Shown in pieces: positions 1-9,667 of a DNA stretch of 64,000 nt. The stretch spans positions 371,131 through 435,130 of the forward strand of contig NZ_JAVAIM010000001.1 of assembly GCF_030717945.1 (NCBI RefSeq), in the 5' to 3' direction. The notes beneath the pieces were generated by a model. The model did no database searches, was not told where the DNA came from, and saw only the letters and a list, made by a program, of their open reading frames with translations. The position numbers and the translations under genes are program-made. This DNA comes from Qipengyuania profundimaris (GTDB taxonomy: Bacteria; Pseudomonadota; Alphaproteobacteria; Sphingomonadales; Sphingomonadaceae). Positions within the stretch are counted from its first letter, which is position 1, and every line of letters begins with the position of its first letter.

Positions 1-1043
1 AGTACGGTGCTGTCGTAGCCGTTGGAGATGCCGACGGTCTGGAGCTTCAAATCGTACTGGTTGGACCAGAACCATGGCACCGCGTTGTAGTCCTGCTTGT
101 CGCCCATGATCGCCTTGGCGGCACAGCTTGCCATGTCGTTGGCATTCTGCACCGATTCCAGCCGCAGCACGGCATTGTCGGCGAAGGGGTTGGCATGGCT
201 GGCGCAGTCGCCGATCGCATAGATATCGTCGAGCGTCGTGCGGCAAAAGCTGTCGATATCCACGCCGTTGCTGCCCGCCGCGCCGGCCGCGATCAGCGGA
301 CCGACGGAGGGAACGATGCCGATGCCGACAAGCACCACGTCGCAGGCGATCCGCTCGCCATCGGCAGTGACGACTTCGCCGGCCTTGCCGTCCTGCACCT
401 CGATCCGCTCGACCGCCGTATCCAGCCGGAGGTCGACGCCCTGGGCGCGGTGATAGTCGGCATAGAAATCCGACAGTTCCGGACCCGCGACGCGCGCCAA
501 TACGCGGTCGAGCATCTCCAGCACGGTGACTTCGCAGCCCAGCTTGCGCAGGACGGCCGCCGCTTCCAGCCCGATATAACCCGCACCGACGATAACAGCG
601 CGTCGCGCCCCACCGTCGATCTCGGCCTTCAGCGCATCGACGTCGCGCCGCGTGCGGACATAATGGATGCCCTCCGCATCGCAGCCGGGGCAAGACAGGC
701 GCCGTGCGTCGCCGCCACCGGCCCAAATCAGCTTGCGGTAGGTTACCGCGCTGTCGTCCGACAGCGAAAGCTCGTGCCGCACCGGGTCGATCTCGTTGAC
801 GTTGTAGCCAAGCCGCAGGTCGATATTCTTTTCGGCCCAGAATTTCTCGGGCCGGATCATGATCCGCTCGAACGGCTTGTCGCCGGCGAGATATTCCTTC
901 GACAGCGGCGGGCGCTCGTAGGGTGGATTACGGTCGCGGCTGACCATGAGGATGCTGTCCTCATGGCCGTTCTGGCGCAAGGCGATCGCGGCCTGGGCAC
1001 CGCCGTGCCCCGAACCCACTATGACGACGTCGTAATGCTCCAT
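1..1043 (-). CDS. FAD-dependent ferredoxin/rubredoxin-type reductase (C-terminus beyond window)
   Basis: The reading frame starts at the ATG at 1043 and runs off the left edge without a stop, so about 347 residues are visible. The N-terminus has an FAD dinucleotide-binding loop ([11 protein letters not shown]), then RPPLSKEYL, typical of putidaredoxin/rhodocoxin/rubredoxin reductases. A second Rossmann loop ([10 protein letters not shown]) would bind NAD(P)H, and [10 protein letters not shown] is the family's late FAD-contacting motif. The enzyme should pass electrons from NAD(P)H through FAD to a small ferredoxin-like partner. No partner gene is adjacent; a P450 that could use such a chain lies at 26.1 kb, but a link is only inference. 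It lies 57 nt downstream of the glutamate dehydrogenase gene on the same strand. No clear Shine-Dalgarno (SD) is visible. Confidence 0.88.
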   Translation of the reverse strand, partial: MEHYDVVIVGSGHGGAQAAIALRQNGHEDSILMVSRDRNPPYERPPLSKEYLAGDKPFERIMIRPEKFWAEKNIDLRLGYNVNEIDPVRHELSLSDDSAVTYRKLIWAGGGDARRLSCPGCDAEGIHYVRTRRDVDALKAEIDGGARRAVIVGAGYIGLEAAAVLRKLGCEVTVLEMLDRVLARVAGPELSDFYADYHRAQGVDLRLDTAVERIEVQDGKAGEVVTADGERIACDVVLVGIGIVPSVGPLIAAGAAGSNGVDIDSFCRTTLDDIYAIGDCASHANPFADNAVLRLESVQNANDMASCAAKAIMGDKQDYNAVPWFWSNQYDLKLQTVGISNGYDSTV

Positions 1044-1100
1044 CGGCGCTGTGGCTGGCGGGAAAACGCCTGCCGGTCAAGCGTAGCGGCGCCGGGGGCG

Positions 1101-4100
1101 CTACCGTCCCAGAAGGTTGCGCGCCATGCTGGCCACTTGTGCGAGCATGGCCGGAGCGACCGGCGACTGCGCCTGCGCGCGGGCGATCATCGTGCGGAAC
1201 CCGCGCACCGCCACATCCTGTTCGTCGGCCCATTTCTCCACCGTGCCGGGCATGTCCTTCTTCGCATCCTTGCGGCGCGAGAGGCGGCGCAGGAGTTCCA
1301 GCCGCATCTGCTGGAAATCGCGGGCGAGGCCCGAAACAAGCAGGCGCTCCCAAACATCCGATGGGCTCATCATCGCAGCGGTCGACTGAGCCCAGTCGAG
1401 GCCGAGACGGCGCCCGATTTCGGTGAAGCCGAGCGTGAGGCCCTTCGGCTCGATACCCGTGTCGCTGGCCAGCTGGGCCAGGCCGACCGACCCGTCGAGG
1501 TCGTAGAGATGGCTCACCCGGGCGGCGAATTTCTCCGGCGCGCCCGCTTCGGTCAATTGCGCCTCGAGGCGCGCGGATTGCTGGCGCGATTCGGCCGACA
1601 GCAACTGGTCGGTCGCTTCTGCAAGCACGCGAACGCCCTTGCCCAGTTCGGCAACGAGTGCGCTCGGATCGACCTTGCCCGACGCGCTGCGCAGCACGTC
1701 GGACATGAGATTGCCGACCGCTGCGGCCAGCCGGTCGAACAGCGTCAAGCGCGCCTGTTCCGACATGTCTGCCACATCGATTTGCGCCCATAATTCCTCG
1801 AGGCCGAACAGCTCCTCGCACGCCACGAACGCCGCGGCGACCTGCGACAGTTCGACGCCCTCTTCCTCGGCCAGTTCGAAGGGATGGATCGTGCCCAGCC
1901 GATTGACGATCTGATTGGCGAGCTTGGTCGCGATGATCTCGCGGCGCAGCCGGTGGCCCGCGATCTGCGCCTTGAACTTCTTTCGCATCGGCTCGGGGAA
2001 GGCTTCGAACAGCGTACTTTCGAGCAGCTTGTCGTCGGGCAGGTCGCTATCCTCGATGGCCGCCTGCAGCACCAATTTGGTGGACGACAGCAGCACGGCG
2101 AGCTCCGGACGGGTCAGTCCCTGCCCGTCGGCCGCGCGGCGAAGCAGCGTCTGGTCGTCGGCCAGCCCTTCGGTTCGCCGGTCGAGATTGCCGCCGGCTT
2201 CCAGCGTTTCGATGATGTGCCGCTGCGATGCCATCGCGCGGTCGCCGCCGATCTCGGCAATCGAAAGCGCGAGCGCCTGGAGGCGATTGTCTTCCAGCAC
2301 GAGGTCGGCGACTTCCTCGGTCATCGATTCGAGCAGTTCGACGCGCTTGGGTTCCGAAAGCTTGCCCGCGCGCTTGGCGGCAGCGAGCGCGATCTTGATA
2401 TTGACCTCGTTGTCCGAGCAATCGACCCCGGCCGAATTATCGATGAAGTCGGTATTGCTGCGCCCGCCGATGTGGGCGAATTCGATTCGTCCCGCCTGCG
2501 TAATGCCGAGGTTCGCGCCCTCGCCGATCACCTTGGCGCGCAGTTCGCGCCCGTCCACGCGCAGCGCATCGTTGGCCGGGTCGCCGACCTGCACGTTGTT
2601 CTCGTGCGCTGCCTTGATGTAGGTGCCGATGCCGCCGAACCAGATCAGGTCGACCGGCGCTTTCAGGATCGCGCTGATCAGGGCCTCGGGCTCGATCTCG
2701 TCCTGTTCGATGTCGAGCTTGGCCTGCATCGTCTTCGACAGCTTGATGGTCTTCGCATCGCGCGGGAACACCCCGCCGCCGCGCGAGATCAGGTCGCTGT
2801 CGTAATCCTCCCAGCTCGATCGCGGCAGGTCGAACAGGCGCTTCCTCTCCTTCCAGCTTTTCGCCGGATCGGGATCGGGATCGAGAAAAATGTGCCGGTG
2901 GTCGAAGGCAGCCACCAGCTTGATCGCCTTGGACAGCAGCATGCCGTTGCCGAACACATCGCCCGACATGTCACCGCAGCCGACGACCTCGATGGGGTCG
3001 CTCTGCACGTCGACACCCATTTCGAGGAAATGCCGCTGGACCGATACCCAGGCGCCGCGGGCGGTGATGCCCATGGCCTTGTGGTCGTAGCCCTTGGAGC
3101 CGCCGCTGGCGAAGGCATCGTCGAGCCAGAAATCCCGGCTTTCCGCGATGGCATTTGCTACGTCGGAGAAGGTGGCCGTGCCCTTGTCGGCAGCGACCAC
3201 GAAATACGGGTCCTCGCCATCGGTGATGACGACGTCTTCTGGATGCACGACCTTGTCGTTGACGATATTGTCGGTGACCGACAGCAGCGTGCGGATGAAA
3301 ATCTCGTAGCTGGTGCGCCCTTCCAGCGCCCAGCCCTCGCGGTCGATGGCAGGGTTGGGCAGCTGCTTGGGATAGAAACCGCCTTTCGCGCCGGTCGGCA
3401 CGATCACCGCGTTCTTCACGCGCTGCGCCTTCATCAGGCCGAGGATTTCGGTGCGGAAGTCGTCGCGCCGGTCGGACCAGCGCAGGCCGCCGCGCGCCAC
3501 CGGGCCGGCGCGCAAATGAATGCCTTCGATGCGGCGCGAATAGACGAAGATCTCGCGATAGGGGATAGGCTTGGGCAGGCCCGGCACGCGGGCACTGTCG
3601 ATCTTGAAGCCGAGCGCCTCGCCTGCCGCCGGAGCGAAAGCATTGGTCCGCAGGATCGCGTCGATCAGCGAATTGTAGAGCCGAAGCAGGCGGTCGTCGT
3701 TGATCGCCTTTACCTTGGACAGGCCGCGCTTGATCGCGGCGCGTGCATCCTCGATCGCCTGTTCGCGGCCGCTGCCGAAATCGGGATCGTGCCGAGCGGT
3801 GAACAGCGCCACCAGAGCGCGAGTCACATCGGGTGCGGCGGCCAGCGCATCGACCACCGTGTAGATGGTGAAGCCCATGCCGACCTGCCGCAGATAGCGA
3901 TAGAAGGCGCGCAGCCAGTTGGCCTCGCGCGCGGACAGGCCGGCTTCGGGCACAAGCCGGTTGAAGACGTCGTTCTCCGCCTCGCCATTGAGCACTGCTG
4001 CGATCGCTTCCTCGATCGCGTCGGCGCGTTCGACCAGCGCGGCCGGATCGCCGCCCGGCTTCAGCTCCAGCCGGAAGTCGTGGATCGTGCCGAGCCGCCC

Positions 4101-5807
4101 GTCGTCGAGCACGGTCGGCATTTCCGACTGCACGTGAAACCCGAAGTTTTCCAGCGCGGGTACGCCCTCGGACAACGGCAGGCTGCCTTCGGACTGATAG
4201 AGCTTCAGGCGCAGGCAGGTTTCGGCTTCCCGCTCGCACTGATACATGCGCGCACCGCGGGCGATCTCTTCGCTTTCGGCGCTGGCGCCAAGCCGGTGCA
4301 GCCGCACGATATCGAGCGCGGCTTCCTGCGGCCCGAACCGGCCGCGGAAGGCAGTCGGGAAACTTTCGGCAAAGCGCATGGCCAGCGCGGCGGCACGCGG
4401 CGGTTCCTCGGTCTGGCCGAGTTCCGCCTCGACCGCTTCGCTCCAGCCGCGCAGCAATGTCTGCAGGCGCTCCTCAAGGGTCACTTCATCGGGTGCGCCG
4501 GAGCCGTCGCGGATGTCGAGGACGAAGCGCAGCGTAGCGACATTGCCGCCTTCGACCTCGAGGCTCCAATCGAGCAGGCGCGCAGCGGCGGTGTCTTCCA
4601 GCAGGGCCTGGATCTCTAGCCTGACCTGCGTCGCCAGCATGTCGCGCGGCAGCCAGACGAAGGCGAAGAGGTGGCGCGCCAGCGGGGCCTCCACCAGTGC
4701 CAGACGCGGGCGGGGGCGGTCGACCAGGCTCATCATGGTCGTCGCGACGCGATCGACGTCCTCTTCCTGAAAACCGATCATCAGGTCGTGGGGCAGCGTG
4801 GTCAGCGCATGCACCAGCGCCTTGCCCGCATGGCCGCCCTCGTCGAAGCCATAGCGATCGTAGAGCCGCTGCAGCTGCTCGCGCAGGCGCGGGACGGCGC
4901 GGGGCGGGGCAGCGAGGGCGGCGCTGGTCCATACCCCTGCATGGAGCGAAAGCGCCACCAGCTTGCCACCTTCCCGCAGCGGCACGATCAGCACGTCCAG
5001 CGGGACCCGCCGGTGGACCCTGCTCAAATGATTGGCCTTGATGACCAGCGGCACGCGGGTGTTCTTTGTGTCGTCGAACCACGCGAAGGCGCGGTCGAAA
5101 GACGCTTCGGCGAGCAATTGTTCGGTGCTTGTGCGGCAGATGCCCAGCGGATCGTCCTGCGTGCCGTCGCGGTGGCGGGTCACGTGGCCGAGCTGCGTCA
5201 GCATGCCCGAATTGAGCCATTCGAGCAGCGCCGCCCCCTCTTCATCGACATCGGCGATGCGATTGGCATCGGCGGCCATGGCGGCTTGCAGTTTCGGCCA
5301 GTCTTTCACAGCGGCGCGAACGTCCTTCAGCGTCTCGACGATGCTATCCTCGAGCTGGCGGCGCGTCTTCGCATCGACCCGCGCGGTTTCGAGGTAGATC
5401 ATCGATTCCCAATAGGCATCCTCCGGATCGCCCTCGGGGATGGCTTTGAGCACGCAATCCTTCTTGCGCTCCACCGGGACGACCGGGTGGACGAGATGGT
5501 CGATCGAGAGGCCGAGCGCCGCAATCGCCGCAGCCAGCGAATCGACGAGGAAGGGCATGTCGTCATTGACGATGGCGATGCGCGTGAAGCGGCGGTCTTC
5601 GGTCGCGCTTTCGACATGGATGGCAGGCTCGCCGAATTCGCGCTGATAGGCCGTTTCGCCGAGGAAACGCGCGGCCTCGTCCATCTTCGCGTCGGTAATC
5701 GGCGTATCGCCGCGCAGCAGCGACTGGCGCATGCGCTCCACCAGCTCGGCGTGCAGTTTCTTGGACAATGTGCCGGATTTCGCTTTGGCGGCGCTCTTCG
5801 AACCCAT
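1101..5807 (-). CDS. NAD-specific glutamate dehydrogenase, large (GDH-180 type)
   Basis: A single 1568-residue protein, the usual length of the bacterial large NAD-GDH family (about 1600). It oxidatively deaminates glutamate to 2-oxoglutarate and ammonium, so it is the catabolic counterpart of the glutamate synthase at 49–55 kb. The N-terminal half is the long ACT-like regulatory region of the family. The catalytic core includes VPTGAKGGFYPKQLPNP near residue 800 and GGIGTYIKAAHENN further on, with the glycine-rich and lysine motifs of GDHs. The start ATG is preceded by GAGAGG. It stands alone, with 152 nt upstream in which I see no strong promoter. The family is commonly controlled allosterically, consistent with the ACT-like part; nothing in the sequence shows how it is regulated here. 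Confidence 0.95.
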   Translation of the reverse strand: MGSKSAAKAKSGTLSKKLHAELVERMRQSLLRGDTPITDAKMDEAARFLGETAYQREFGEPAIHVESATEDRRFTRIAIVNDDMPFLVDSLAAAIAALGLSIDHLVHPVVPVERKKDCVLKAIPEGDPEDAYWESMIYLETARVDAKTRRQLEDSIVETLKDVRAAVKDWPKLQAAMAADANRIADVDEEGAALLEWLNSGMLTQLGHVTRHRDGTQDDPLGICRTSTEQLLAEASFDRAFAWFDDTKNTRVPLVIKANHLSRVHRRVPLDVLIVPLREGGKLVALSLHAGVWTSAALAAPPRAVPRLREQLQRLYDRYGFDEGGHAGKALVHALTTLPHDLMIGFQEEDVDRVATTMMSLVDRPRPRLALVEAPLARHLFAFVWLPRDMLATQVRLEIQALLEDTAAARLLDWSLEVEGGNVATLRFVLDIRDGSGAPDEVTLEERLQTLLRGWSEAVEAELGQTEEPPRAAALAMRFAESFPTAFRGRFGPQEAALDIVRLHRLGASAESEEIARGARMYQCEREAETCLRLKLYQSEGSLPLSEGVPALENFGFHVQSEMPTVLDDGRLGTIHDFRLELKPGGDPAALVERADAIEEAIAAVLNGEAENDVFNRLVPEAGLSAREANWLRAFYRYLRQVGMGFTIYTVVDALAAAPDVTRALVALFTARHDPDFGSGREQAIEDARAAIKRGLSKVKAINDDRLLRLYNSLIDAILRTNAFAPAAGEALGFKIDSARVPGLPKPIPYREIFVYSRRIEGIHLRAGPVARGGLRWSDRRDDFRTEILGLMKAQRVKNAVIVPTGAKGGFYPKQLPNPAIDREGWALEGRTSYEIFIRTLLSVTDNIVNDKVVHPEDVVITDGEDPYFVVAADKGTATFSDVANAIAESRDFWLDDAFASGGSKGYDHKAMGITARGAWVSVQRHFLEMGVDVQSDPIEVVGCGDMSGDVFGNGMLLSKAIKLVAAFDHRHIFLDPDPDPAKSWKERKRLFDLPRSSWEDYDSDLISRGGGVFPRDAKTIKLSKTMQAKLDIEQDEIEPEALISAILKAPVDLIWFGGIGTYIKAAHENNVQVGDPANDALRVDGRELRAKVIGEGANLGITQAGRIEFAHIGGRSNTDFIDNSAGVDCSDNEVNIKIALAAAKRAGKLSEPKRVELLESMTEEVADLVLEDNRLQALALSIAEIGGDRAMASQRHIIETLEAGGNLDRRTEGLADDQTLLRRAADGQGLTRPELAVLLSSTKLVLQAAIEDSDLPDDKLLESTLFEAFPEPMRKKFKAQIAGHRLRREIIATKLANQIVNRLGTIHPFELAEEEGVELSQVAAAFVACEELFGLEELWAQIDVADMSEQARLTLFDRLAAAVGNLMSDVLRSASGKVDPSALVAELGKGVRVLAEATDQLLSAESRQQSARLEAQLTEAGAPEKFAARVSHLYDLDGSVGLAQLASDTGIEPKGLTLGFTEIGRRLGLDWAQSTAAMMSPSDVWERLLVSGLARDFQQMRLELLRRLSRRKDAKKDMPGTVEKWADEQDVAVRGFRTMIARAQAQSPVAPAMLAQVASMARNLLGR

Positions 5808-5959
5808 GGGGACCTCTCGCAGGATCGCGTAGTATCGTTACTTCGCCGCGCAATTTTCGACTCATGCGGCGAAGATGTCAGAGGCCGCGCCTAGGCCCCT
5901 TGTCGGCGCGTCGCAAGGTGGCACATGCGCAGACGTGCATTCCTATGCGGAACGGCGGG

Positions 5960-6952
5960 TTACGCTACGGCGCGTAAGGGCTGGAGCGCGTCCATCGCGA
6001 GTTCGAGCGACCGGATGCGCGCCGCAGGGTCATAAGTGCTGCCGCCGAAAACGATCTCGTCCGCACCGGTACGCGCGACGAAGCTCTCGACCGTGTCGCG
6101 GGCCATTGCGGGCGTGCCGATCGCGCTCGCCTGGCCGATGTGGGCGAGCATGGCCTGCGCCTGAGGGGGGAGGCTATCGCGGAAGTTCTCGCGCGGCGGG
6201 GGCAGCTTTCCGGGCCGCCCGGTGCGCAGCGCGACGAAGGCCTGCAACTGCGAGCTGGCGAGATATTCGGCTTCGGCCTCACTGTCGGCGACGAACAGGT
6301 TCATCGCCGCCATGACATGCGGCTTCTCGCAAGCCTCGGATGGCTGGAAATCGCGGCGATATAGTTCAAGCGCGGCATCGAGGTGATCGGGCGCAAAATG
6401 GCTGGCGAAGGCGTAGGGCAGGCCGAGTTTCGCGGCCAGCTGCGCGCCGAACAGGCTCGATCCGAGCATCCAGAATTCGGGCTCTGCGCCGCGTCCGGGT
6501 GTGGGGTGGATCGCCCCTTCGCCCTTCATCAGCGCCATCAACTCGACGACGTCCTGCGGGAACATCTCGGCGGCGCGGTGCAGGTCCTTGCGCAGCGCCC
6601 GCTGCAATTCCGGTCCCGCCCCCGGTGCGCGACCAAGGCCCAGGTCGATGCGGCCGGGAAACAGCGCGTCGAGCGTGCCGAATTGCTCGGCGATCTGGAA
6701 CGGCGTGTGGTTCGGCAGCATGATGCCGCCCGATCCGATGCGGATGGTGCTGGTGGCATTGCCGATATGCGCGAGCACGACCGAGGTCGCACCGCCGGCA
6801 ATGCCTTCCATCGCGTGATGCTCGGCAACCCAGAAGCGTTTGCAGCCCGCGGCCTCGGCAGCTTTCGCAAGGTCGGTCGCGGCGGTGAGCGCATCGCCGA
6901 CGCTGCCGCCTTCGCGAACGGGGACGAGGTCGAGGACGGAAAAATCGGTCAT
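5960..6952 (-). CDS. LLM-class flavin-dependent oxidoreductase (MsnO8-like)
   Basis: A 330-residue luciferase-like monooxygenase. It opens with SVLDLVPVREGG and continues with FWVAEHHAMEGIAG, ATSTIRIGSGGIMLPNHTPF and GRIDLGLGRAPG, the hallmark order of the MsnO8 branch of bacterial-luciferase-fold enzymes, which use reduced FMN and oxygen. Length is normal for the family. The substrate cannot be told from sequence; many members are uncharacterised. Its ATG overlaps the TGA of the upstream TPR gene (ATGA, 4 bases), so translation is probably coupled within a hydrolase–TPR–LLM operon. The FMN would have to be reduced by a separate reductase, and none is adjacent. Confidence 0.9.
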   Translation of the reverse strand: MTDFSVLDLVPVREGGSVGDALTAATDLAKAAEAAGCKRFWVAEHHAMEGIAGGATSVVLAHIGNATSTIRIGSGGIMLPNHTPFQIAEQFGTLDALFPGRIDLGLGRAPGAGPELQRALRKDLHRAAEMFPQDVVELMALMKGEGAIHPTPGRGAEPEFWMLGSSLFGAQLAAKLGLPYAFASHFAPDHLDAALELYRRDFQPSEACEKPHVMAAMNLFVADSEAEAEYLASSQLQAFVALRTGRPGKLPPPRENFRDSLPPQAQAMLAHIGQASAIGTPAMARDTVESFVARTGADEIVFGGSTYDPAARIRSLELAMDALQPLRAVA

Positions 6953-7788
6953 TGGGCAAGTTGCTCCAGATAGGCGCGGGCGCGGTCGGCTTCTGTGCTT
7001 TCGGGTGCGACCAGCAGGACCGATTCGAAGCTGCGCCGCGCGTCGTCGTCGCGGCCGGACAGGGCGGCGATCACGCCGGCCTCAAGCCCGATCACCGGGT
7101 TGCGCGGATCGATTTCGGCAGCACGCTCGATCTGCAGCTGCGCCTCGCCCAGCCGATCAAGGCGGCGGGAAAGAGTTGCGGACAGCAACCATGCGCGCGC
7201 ATTGGCCGGGTCCTCTGCGCGGGCCGAGGCGAGCGCCTCTGCCGCATCCTCCTGACGACCCGCCGCCACGAGCGCACGGGCGCGGTCGACATGGAGACTC
7301 GCTGCGAGAGCGCCGTCGCCCGCTGCCGTCGCATGGGTGATGGCCTGCGCGAACAGCGGCTCGGCAGTGGCGGGCTTGTCGTCGGCTAGCGCGGCATTGC
7401 CGGCCATCGCCCCCAGCCGGGCACGGTAGGCGGGCAGGGTATCCGGCGCTTCGGCACTGGCAGTCTCGAAGATCGTGCGCGCCTCTTCGTATCGCTCCAG
7501 TCTCACCAGCCCCAGCCCGAGACAATGGGCCGACTGCGCCAGTTCGAGATCGCTTTCCACCTGCACGCGCCAGGCCTGCGCGAAATCGAGCGCCTCTTCC
7601 GGCTCGCCGGTCGTCAGCGCCAGGCACCGCGAGAGATATTCGCTGCGCGGGGACGGCGTCGTTTCGATAATATCGGCAGTCTCGCGCTGCGGGCGATTCG
7701 CCAGCTCATCGGGCACGTCGGGAATCGCGCCGACGGATGGATTGGGGCCGACCTGCATGATCAGCAGGGCAAGGGCGGACATGAACAC
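6949..7788 (-). CDS. Tetratricopeptide-repeat protein, probably exported
   Basis: 279 residues. The first 20 or so are hydrophobic (MSALALLIMQVG), suggesting a short signal or anchor. The rest is alpha-helical with TPR spacing: paired helices such as CLGLGLVRLERYEEARTIFE and repeated A/L patterns to the end. TPR domains bind partner proteins; none is evident. The start is ambiguous. GTG at 7788 is 8 nt from a GGAG and directly follows the TGA of the upstream hydrolase, while an in-frame ATG lies at 7782. I chose the GTG because of SD spacing. Its 3' end overlaps the LLM oxidoreductase start. Confidence 0.8.
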   Translation of the reverse strand: MFMSALALLIMQVGPNPSVGAIPDVPDELANRPQRETADIIETTPSPRSEYLSRCLALTTGEPEEALDFAQAWRVQVESDLELAQSAHCLGLGLVRLERYEEARTIFETASAEAPDTLPAYRARLGAMAGNAALADDKPATAEPLFAQAITHATAAGDGALAASLHVDRARALVAAGRQEDAAEALASARAEDPANARAWLLSATLSRRLDRLGEAQLQIERAAEIDPRNPVIGLEAGVIAALSGRDDDARRSFESVLLVAPESTEADRARAYLEQLAQ

Positions 7789-8529
7789 TCAGACGTCTCC
7801 GGACAAAGATTCGACCGTGCGCAGCAGCAGGGCGATATCCTGCTCGCGCGACAGCCGGTGATCGCCGTCCTTAACCAGCAGCAAGTGTACCGCGTCCGAA
7901 CGCAGCGCTTCGGCCAGCTTCATGCTGATCTGCCACGGCACGTCGGCATCGCGCTGGCCGTGGAGCAGGCGCACCGGCGCATCGATCGCGATTTCGCCGT
8001 CGAGCAGGCGCTGCTCTTGCCCGTCGGCGAAGAAGCCCGGATGCATCGGCGTGGGCTCGGGGCCATAGGGATTGGGATCGTAGACCGTCTCGCCTGCGCG
8101 TAATTTCGCCTTGTCCTCGTCGGAGCGACCCCATTCGGTGAAGTCGGGCGCGGAAGCGATGCCGACCAGTCCGGCTAACCGCTCGCCCAGTGCGATGGCG
8201 ACCAGCAACATCAGCCAGCCGCCCATGGACGAGCCGATCACGATCACGCGGCCCTCGACATGCGCATCGATCAGCGCGAGCACTTCTTCGGCCCAGCGCG
8301 ACAGCGTGCCGTCGGCGAAGTCGCCCCCGCTCGACCCGCAACCCGAATAATCGAGCAACAGGCAGCCCTGCCCGCGCGCCTTCGCCCAGGCGACCAGCGC
8401 AGTCGCCTTGCCGCCATCCATGTCGGACATGTAGCCGGGCAGGAAAACGAGCGTCGGACCCGCGCCCGGCGAATGGCGGAAGGCGATGCGTCGACCGTCG
8501 GGCATGGTATGGAATTGCGTGTCGCTCAT
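7789..8529 (-). CDS. Alpha/beta hydrolase
   Basis: 246 residues with a clear alpha/beta-hydrolase layout: LVFLPGYMSDMDGGKA after the first strands, LLLDYSGCGSSGG as the oxyanion-side loop, nucleophile elbow GSSMGG with Ser101, a late Asp in LHGQRDADVPW and the His in KDGDHRL. The arrangement resembles small cytosolic serine esterases/thioesterases (ABHD10-like). The substrate is unknown. It is the first gene of a tightly packed minus-strand operon with the TPR and LLM genes: its TGA abuts the GTG of the TPR gene. Confidence 0.88.
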   Translation of the reverse strand: MSDTQFHTMPDGRRIAFRHSPGAGPTLVFLPGYMSDMDGGKATALVAWAKARGQGCLLLDYSGCGSSGGDFADGTLSRWAEEVLALIDAHVEGRVIVIGSSMGGWLMLLVAIALGERLAGLVGIASAPDFTEWGRSDEDKAKLRAGETVYDPNPYGPEPTPMHPGFFADGQEQRLLDGEIAIDAPVRLLHGQRDADVPWQISMKLAEALRSDAVHLLLVKDGDHRLSREQDIALLLRTVESLSGDV

Positions 8530-8586
8530 GGCGTCAAGATGTCGAACCTCGGGGGCGCGAATGCAACCCCGGCTCCGGGCGAAGCG

Positions 8587-9663
8587 TCAGAAGAAGTCGA
8601 ACTCCTCGACGTCGGGATCGTCCTCGCACATCGACTGGAGCGCGGCGAATTCCCGTTCCGAGAGGACCGGCGGATAGTCCGCGCCTTCCTTCGCCGCGTT
8701 CTTGTAAGCCCGCGCTCGCTCGCCCGCCGCAGGATGGCTCGCCAGCCACCCCGTCATCGCATTGCTCTCGCCATCGTCGCCATATTCCTCGGCCATGCGC
8801 TCGAAAAAACCCGCTGCGCCCAGCGGCGAAACATCGCTTTCGGCGAGGCGCGCGCGGGCATAGTCGTCCGCCTCCCTCTCGGCATCGCGCGAATAGCCCA
8901 TGGAGGCGACGCCAAAGACCGTGTCGCCGACGCCCGAGTTTGCGCCCGCCAGCAGCACCGACATGCCAAACTGGCGCAGCAGCGCGGTCATCACATGCCG
9001 CTCCCGCACATGGCCGACCTCGTGGGCGAGCACACCGGCGAGCTCTTCCGGGCTTTCGGCCTGCTGGATGAGGCCGTCGAACAGCAGCACCTGCCCGCCG
9101 GGCAGCGCCACCGCATTGACCATGTCGATATTGGCAACGTCCGCATTCACCTGCGTCGTCGCCGGATCGACCTCGTCGAGCAGCTTGGCAAGGGCTGCGT
9201 CGCCTTCGGGCGTGCTGCACAGCCGGCCGCCGAAATCGCCGATCATCGCCTGGCCCAGATTGCGCTCCCAGCTTTCGGGCACGCGCGGGCCGAGCCATTC
9301 GGGCGCGGTCATGAAGAGCGCCACGGCGACCGCGCTGGCCGCGGCGAAAATCACCGCCGCCTTGCCAAGGCCCAGCCGGTCGATCCACGCGCCGTATTCG
9401 CTTTTCTCAGGCAAATGCCGTGCCAGCCCCGGCGGCATGTCGGCGGGCAGGGTCAGGCGGAAATCGGTCTCGCTCTCGCGGCGATAGAAGACATGCTCCC
9501 CCCGCGCCTCGCCGAAGCGCAGGTCGTCCAGCGGCACGGCAAGCTGGCTGGTCGGCGCATCGAGCAGCAATTGCCCCCCGCCGTCCCAGCGCGCATGGCC
9601 TTCGTGCCGGACGGCCGAGTGTCCGTCGTACCAGCTGGCCGGGACCTGGAAGCTGTCGTCCAT
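8587..9663 (-). CDS. M48-family membrane zinc metallopeptidase
   Basis: 358 residues from the ATG at 9663, which lies 4 nt after the stop of the DUF898 gene; a longer frame upstream is open but would overlap that gene. The zinc motif HEVGH is at about residues 214–218 (VLAHEVGHVRERHVM), and the third-ligand glutamate is probably in YSRDAEREADDYA. A membrane span lies near residues 115–135 (AAVIFAAASAVAVALFM). An N-terminal region of about 100 residues precedes it, as in the peptidase partners often found with YjgN-like proteins. The catalytic domain is probably periplasmic; proteolysis of envelope proteins is the family role. The C-terminus is acidic (EDDPDVEEFDFF). Confidence 0.88.
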   Translation of the reverse strand: MDDSFQVPASWYDGHSAVRHEGHARWDGGGQLLLDAPTSQLAVPLDDLRFGEARGEHVFYRRESETDFRLTLPADMPPGLARHLPEKSEYGAWIDRLGLGKAAVIFAAASAVAVALFMTAPEWLGPRVPESWERNLGQAMIGDFGGRLCSTPEGDAALAKLLDEVDPATTQVNADVANIDMVNAVALPGGQVLLFDGLIQQAESPEELAGVLAHEVGHVRERHVMTALLRQFGMSVLLAGANSGVGDTVFGVASMGYSRDAEREADDYARARLAESDVSPLGAAGFFERMAEEYGDDGESNAMTGWLASHPAAGERARAYKNAAKEGADYPPVLSEREFAALQSMCEDDPDVEEFDFF

Positions 9664-9667
9664 CGGC

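Noticed and set aside
1884-4619. Open frame of over 900 codons on the plus strand opposite the NAD-glutamate dehydrogenase
   Set aside because: It is antisense to a clearly coding gene; long antisense frames are common in high-G+C DNA with third-position bias. No domain or SD.
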